From: Candidatus Mesolinea sp. UBA5823
Lineage (GTDB): Bacteria > Chloroflexota > Anaerolineae > Anaerolineales > Anaerolineaceae
Assembly: GCA_002417685.1 (NCBI GenBank)
Contig: DICP01000074.1
Location: 283 to 9,631, forward strand
Direction: 5' to 3'
DNA length: 9,349 nt
The notes below the pieces were generated by a model. That model had not been told where the DNA came from and searched no databases. It saw nothing but the letters and a program-made list of their open reading frames with translations. Position 1 is the first letter of the stretch, and every line of letters starts with the position of its first letter. Shown one piece after another: positions 6,587 to 9,349 of this stretch. Both the position numbers and the translations under genes were made by a program.

Positions 6587-7579
6587 TTATTGATGAACAG
6601 GTCTTTCCGGATCGACAGCATGGTTGTGGGTTTCATTGGGATAGAACGCTGGCGCTGCACTCCAGAAGCGCATCCCATAGCGCTCCACCACCTGCGTTCG
6701 CCCACTGGCTGCCAATTTTGCCAGCACCTGGCTCACTTGCCCTGGCGACCAGTGATTCAGGGTCCGTTCTAGCTCCTCCTGGCGCATAGGGTGGCGGGTA
6801 ATGATCCCGACGATCGCCTCCTCCAACGATTCAGTCCCACTGAGGTCGAAAGTCCCATCGGCGGGGGGTATCACCATGGCATTAGCGCCGAGAATGGCTT
6901 GGGCGCGTAACAATCCCTCCTCGTCTGGGGGCTGCACCCATGGCTCTACGGGAGGACGGGTTGGCTGGACGATATGTATTTCGTCAGGTTGAATATGCTT
7001 AAGCTTTGCAGCGATTTCTTTGAGCGCTTGCTCAGTATCATTCAGACCTCTCACTAACATTACCTCGATCCACAATTTGCCTTGATATTGCTCACGGAAA
7101 GAAATTAGACCATCCATGATGCGATTGAAGGTGATCGCGGGATGTGGGCGGTTGATCTTGCGGTAGAGCTTTGCATTTCCTGCATCTAACGTTGGCAATA
7201 CTGCATCCGCCGCCGCCAACTCCTGACGAACCTCAGGTAAATATAATAATGAACCATTCGTGATGACCGCCACCGGAAGCGTCGTCAGGGCTTTTACCTC
7301 TCGGATCATTACACCAAGGCTGGCATGCAAGGTCGTCTCACCAGAACCAATAAAAGTAACCCAATCAATATCTCCTGGTTTATGAGCTTCCAGGGCTTCT
7401 TTCACCTGACCGATTATTTCTTCGGGCGAGTAAAAATCCTTACGTTCATTGGTCAATGGCCGAGTGCGGCCAAGCTGGCAGTACACGCAATTCCAGTTGC
7501 ATGTCTTGAGTGGGACAGGGTCAATTCCCAATGATTGTCCCAATCGACGTGAAGGTACTGGACCAAATACGTATTTCAT
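6587..7579 (-). CDS. Radical SAM protein with C-terminal winged-helix-like domain
   Basis: A 330-residue protein. The N-terminus YVFGPVPSRRLGQSLGIDP and the cluster C27-x3-C31-x2-C34 (TCNWNCVYC) mark a radical SAM enzyme of the group annotated as wyosine-synthetase-like (COG0731 type), whose 4Fe-4S centre cleaves SAM to form a radical. GSGETTLH is the SAM-contacting strand motif, and ITNGSLLYLPEVR and VMLVRGLND are further family segments. From about residue 255, IVGIITRHPMRQEELERTL, then SPGQVSQVLAKLAASGRTQVVE..GMRFW, look like a winged helix. The ATG at 7579 has AGGAGAGG upstream. tRNA-Phe wyosine chemistry is not expected in bacteria, so the true substrate is unknown. It follows the broken yggS by 15 bp, with the yggS stop touching its ribosome site, and precedes the broken methyltransferase. 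Confidence 0.9.
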   Translation of the reverse strand: MKYVFGPVPSRRLGQSLGIDPVPLKTCNWNCVYCQLGRTRPLTNERKDFYSPEEIIGQVKEALEAHKPGDIDWVTFIGSGETTLHASLGVMIREVKALTTLPVAVITNGSLLYLPEVRQELAAADAVLPTLDAGNAKLYRKINRPHPAITFNRIMDGLISFREQYQGKLWIEVMLVRGLNDTEQALKEIAAKLKHIQPDEIHIVQPTRPPVEPWVQPPDEEGLLRAQAILGANAMVIPPADGTFDLSGTESLEEAIVGIITRHPMRQEELERTLNHWSPGQVSQVLAKLAASGRTQVVERYGMRFWSAAPAFYPNETHNHAVDPERPVHQ

Positions 7580-7594
7580 CTTTTCATCCTCTCC

Positions 7595-8110
7595 TTAATG
7601 CTCCCCAAATAACCTGGTGCCAATTCGGACAATATTTGCGCCCTCTTCAATGGCGATTTAATAATTGTTGCTCATGCCCATCGATAAAAATCGCATTGTC
7701 ATATTGGGCAAATTCCTGGCAGCAATGCGTTCGAAAACCTTACGTATTGCTTTGAAATAAGGTCGGCTTTCCTCTGGATCACCAAAGCGCGGCTCCATCG
7801 TCATTAAGCCTTCTACGCATAAATACTTTAATTTGCTCATCTGAATGACCAGTTCATCCACTGCCTCCGGCAGGACGCTGGTTTTGCTTGATTCGTGACC
7901 GCTATTGACTTCCACCAGAACCGGCATCTTTTTCGGTATATTTTCACAATAGCGATCTAAAGTTTAAGCAAGGTGCCATGAATCAACAGTTTCTATCATG
8001 TCGAAATGTTCCAAGGCTAATATTTCCTTTATTTTGTCGCAAGTGACCGATTATATGCCATTTCGCTCGGCTGCCAGCTCGTGTGTAGGCTTATGGATTG
8101 GAACAGCAAC
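7595..8110 (-). pseudogene. yggS: Decayed yggS (PLP homeostasis protein), with stops, frameshifts and a deletion
   Basis: Pieces of a YggS/PLPBP protein can be read in order on the - strand. VAV..HKP at the far end (from 8110) is a poor match to the PLP-lysine segment. AYTRAGSR and KWHIIGHL (about 8060) follow in another frame. A further frame reads KEILALEHFDMIETVDSWHLA, a TAA, TLDRYCENIPKK, then from 7927 PVLVEVNSG, GLMTMEP and FLSMGMSNNY, a second TAA, and finally IAIEEGANIVRIGTRLFGEH with its natural TAA at 7595-7597. Intact relatives have Gln and Glu at the two stop positions, each one base from TAA. About 25 residues between AGSR and KWHIIGHL, and the start of the gene, are missing. YggS normally binds PLP and buffers its level. 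The remnant begins one base after the rplY stop. With at least two stops and two frame changes it cannot make a normal product, and a short internal frame from 7927 is unlikely to be functional. Confidence 0.88.
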
Positions 8111-8111
8111 G

Positions 8112-8765
8112 TTAAGCTGCTTCTTCTTCCTCCTCTTCTTTCTTGCCTCGTTCAACCACTTCCGGTTCTACGGCTTCAGCTTTCTCTTCCTCAGTAACCT
8201 CTTCCTGAGCTACATAGCCCACCGAGACAATAGTTTCATCTGGGTCGGTTAAAATCGCGATGTCTTCGCCCAGGTCCAGGTCTGCGACGGTGATTTCATC
8301 ATCAACGGTTTCTAGTGTGGAAATGTCCACTTCGATGACTTCAGGGAGATCCTGTGGAAAAGCTTCGATCTCAATAGCATTTAGTACCTGGGTAACCACC
8401 ACTTCTGGGTTATCCGCAACTGGTGCTTCGCCAACCAATTTCAATTCGACCGTTGCGCGCAGCTTCTCGGTGAGCGAGACGACCAAGAAATCTACATGAA
8501 GCAAATCCCCAAAAATAACATCGCGTTGGCGGTCGCGCATTAGGACGCTGAACTTTTCACCGTCTACGTCGAGGGTGATTAGGCTGGAGGCTGTGAGCTT
8601 ATCCAAGATGAGCGCTGCATTGTGGGCATCCATTTGGATGGGGAAAGCTTCGATGTGCCGTCCATATATGACGCCAGGGAGTATGCCCTGACGGCGCAGG
8701 GCTTTTACCTGCTTGCCGACTACGTTTCGCTTTTCAGCATTGATTAAAACTTCTTCTTTTGCCAT
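8112..8765 (-). CDS. rplY: Ribosomal protein L25, long CTC/TL5 form
   Basis: A 217-residue protein, L25 of the general stress (CTC/TL5) type, binding 5S rRNA in the large ribosomal subunit. Residues 1-92 are the L25 domain (NAEKRNVVGKQVKALRRQGILPGVIYG; later LLHVDFLVVS). Residues 93-180 are the TL5 C-terminal beta domain (AFPQDLPEVIEVDISTLE, AILTDPDETIVSV). Residues 181-217 form a strongly acidic tail ending in a run of Glu and Ala-Ala. Two ATGs, at 8771 and 8765, compete; AAAGGA abuts the first directly but lies 6 bases from the second, so MAKEEV at 8765 is the likely start. A strong promoter lies about 85-110 bp upstream, and the leader can form two hairpins. It heads the run rplY-yggS remnant-radical SAM-methyltransferase remnant. 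Confidence 0.95.
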   Translation of the reverse strand: MAKEEVLINAEKRNVVGKQVKALRRQGILPGVIYGRHIEAFPIQMDAHNAALILDKLTASSLITLDVDGEKFSVLMRDRQRDVIFGDLLHVDFLVVSLTEKLRATVELKLVGEAPVADNPEVVVTQVLNAIEIEAFPQDLPEVIEVDISTLETVDDEITVADLDLGEDIAILTDPDETIVSVGYVAQEEVTEEEKAEAVEPEVVERGKKEEEEEEAA

Positions 8766-8797
8766 TTTCATTCCTTTCGGGCGCCTCTCACCTCACC

Positions 8798-8840
8798 CGA
8801 GGTTACCCTCGCCCTGTGAATTTACCGGATGGTCTTCCGG
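8798..8840 (-). promoter_or_regulatory. rplY mRNA leader with two hairpins
   Basis: On the - strand the leader predicted from the promoter holds CCGGA-AGACCA-TCCGG (8840-8825) and then CGAGG-GTAA-CCTCG (8811-8798), the second a perfect 5-bp stem with a GUAA (GNRA) loop. Both lie between the predicted RNA start (about 8842) and the AAAGGA ribosome site. They may protect the RNA or bind a regulator such as L25 itself; no known leader family is recognised. Confidence 0.4.
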
Positions 8841-8848
8841 CGAAGGAT

Positions 8849-8876
8849 ATTGTATCAGTTTGGGTTGTGGCGTCAA
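8849..8876 (-). promoter_or_regulatory. rplY promoter
   Basis: On the - strand, TTGACG (8876-8871) and TACAAT (8854-8849) each match the sigma-70 consensus at 5 of 6 bases with a 16-bp spacer. The predicted start is near 8842, giving a leader of about 76 nt before the ATG at 8765. This is the clearest promoter in the window. Confidence 0.7.
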
Positions 8877-8959
8877 GCAAAATATGCTGCTGCCTTTACA
8901 ATCCTATGGGATAGTTTCGTTAGGTCAAAAGAAAATGTTACTTGGTACTAAGGCGGCAA

Positions 8960-8988
8960 TTTCCAGTTTTATGGCGTGGGGTTATACT
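8960..8988 (+). promoter_or_regulatory. Promoter for the lipoprotein gene
   Basis: TTTCCA (8960-8965, 4 of 6) and TATACT (8983-8988, 5 of 6) with a 17-bp spacer. The predicted start is near 8995, only about 10 bases before the ATG at 9005, with GAGG (8996-8999) as ribosome site. The leader would be very short. Confidence 0.45.
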
Positions 8989-9004
8989 CTTTCTTGAGGT
9001 TAAA

Positions 9005-9349
9005 ATGCGCAAGCCTTCTGCTGATTTTCAGCGCTCGTTTTCCACAGCCGGCAAGATTTTCATGCTTGCCTTCCTCGTTGGGCTCCTGGCAGGCTGCCAA
9101 GTTGCGCCGGCAACTGTTTCCACATGGAGCCCGACTAATACATCAGCGCAGTTGCCTTCGTCCACGCCGCTAACTTTGGAAGCGCCGTTAGGCTCCTCCG
9201 TTTTCACCCCGACGGCTCCGCTTTTTACAGCCACGTCGTTCCCGCCCTTGGCAGATTTGCCTCTGAGTGAAATTTCTTATGTGATACCCCTAACACTCCA
9301 AGCGGTTAACGAAGATAGTGCTGTGTTCCTTTTTGAGCTTGACCGCCCG
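9005..9349 (+). CDS. Lipoprotein, N-terminal part (runs off right edge)
   Basis: The frame is open from ATG at 9005 to the end, 115 residues visible. GAGG sits five bases before the ATG. The N-terminus is a lipoprotein signal: a basic start (MRK, with R10 and K17), a hydrophobic core (IFMLAFLVGLL, 18-28) and the lipobox LAGC with the acylated Cys at 31. Residues 32-75 are a Ser/Thr/Pro-rich linker, as often seen in surface lipoproteins of Chloroflexota. After about residue 85 (LPLSEISYVIPLTLQ..) a folded domain seems to begin but is cut off. The protein would be anchored to the outer face of the membrane. What it does cannot be said from this part; it could be a solute-binding protein, a propeller protein or an adhesive domain. 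It diverges from rplY, with 239 bp between the two starts. Confidence 0.85.
   Translation, partial: MRKPSADFQRSFSTAGKIFMLAFLVGLLAGCQVAPATVSTWSPTNTSAQLPSSTPLTLEAPLGSSVFTPTAPLFTATSFPPLADLPLSEISYVIPLTLQAVNEDSAVFLFELDRP

Noticed and set aside
7998..8252. A + strand open frame of 84 codons (Phe/Leu/Ser rich) over the rplY tail
   Set aside because: Its hydrophobic stretch is just the complement of the Glu-rich acidic tail of L25.

Overview
The window looks like chromosomal housekeeping DNA from a bacterium of roughly 50% GC. The inferred source is the Chloroflexota, class Anaerolineae. This rests on weak cues: a Thr/Pro-rich lipoprotein, an L25/CTC protein with a long acidic tail, and a tRNA m1A58 methyltransferase (TrmI) coupled to a small membrane protein. 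No rRNA, tRNA, CRISPR array, insertion sequence or phage gene was seen.

Left part (1-3343). The 3' end of a class I polyphosphate kinase 2 gene runs in from the left edge (+). It converges, with a gap of 20 bp, on a complete TatD-family DNase gene (-). A divergent promoter region (1416-1668) holds a perfect TATAAT for tatD next to a perfect 7-1-7 palindrome. On the other side it serves a three-gene + strand operon: a small three-helix membrane protein, a TrmI-type tRNA methyltransferase and a NudL-type Nudix hydrolase. Both junctions in that operon are ATGA stop/start overlaps.

Middle part (3312-5874, - strand). A ferrous iron uptake operon, feoA-feoB-feoC, is transcribed leftward with very tight spacing. 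The feoC-like gene ends inside the 3' end of the Nudix gene, a 32 bp tail-to-tail overlap. The DNA upstream of feoA has AT-rich repeats that could be an iron-regulator site.

Right part (5996-9349). A second - strand run begins at a strong promoter near 8849-8876. It reads rplY (ribosomal protein L25/CTC), a decayed yggS (PLP homeostasis protein), a radical SAM protein with a C-terminal winged-helix-like tail, and an isoprenylcysteine-methyltransferase-like gene broken by one frameshift. The rplY mRNA leader can form two hairpins, one with a GUAA tetraloop. Divergent from rplY, a lipoprotein gene starts at 9005 (+) and runs off the right edge.

No convincing new defence or metabolic system is visible. 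The observations most worth a second look are the two broken genes (yggS and the methyltransferase), the palindrome over the tatD promoter, the rplY leader, the coupled small membrane protein/trmI/Nudix operon, and the feoC/Nudix overlap.
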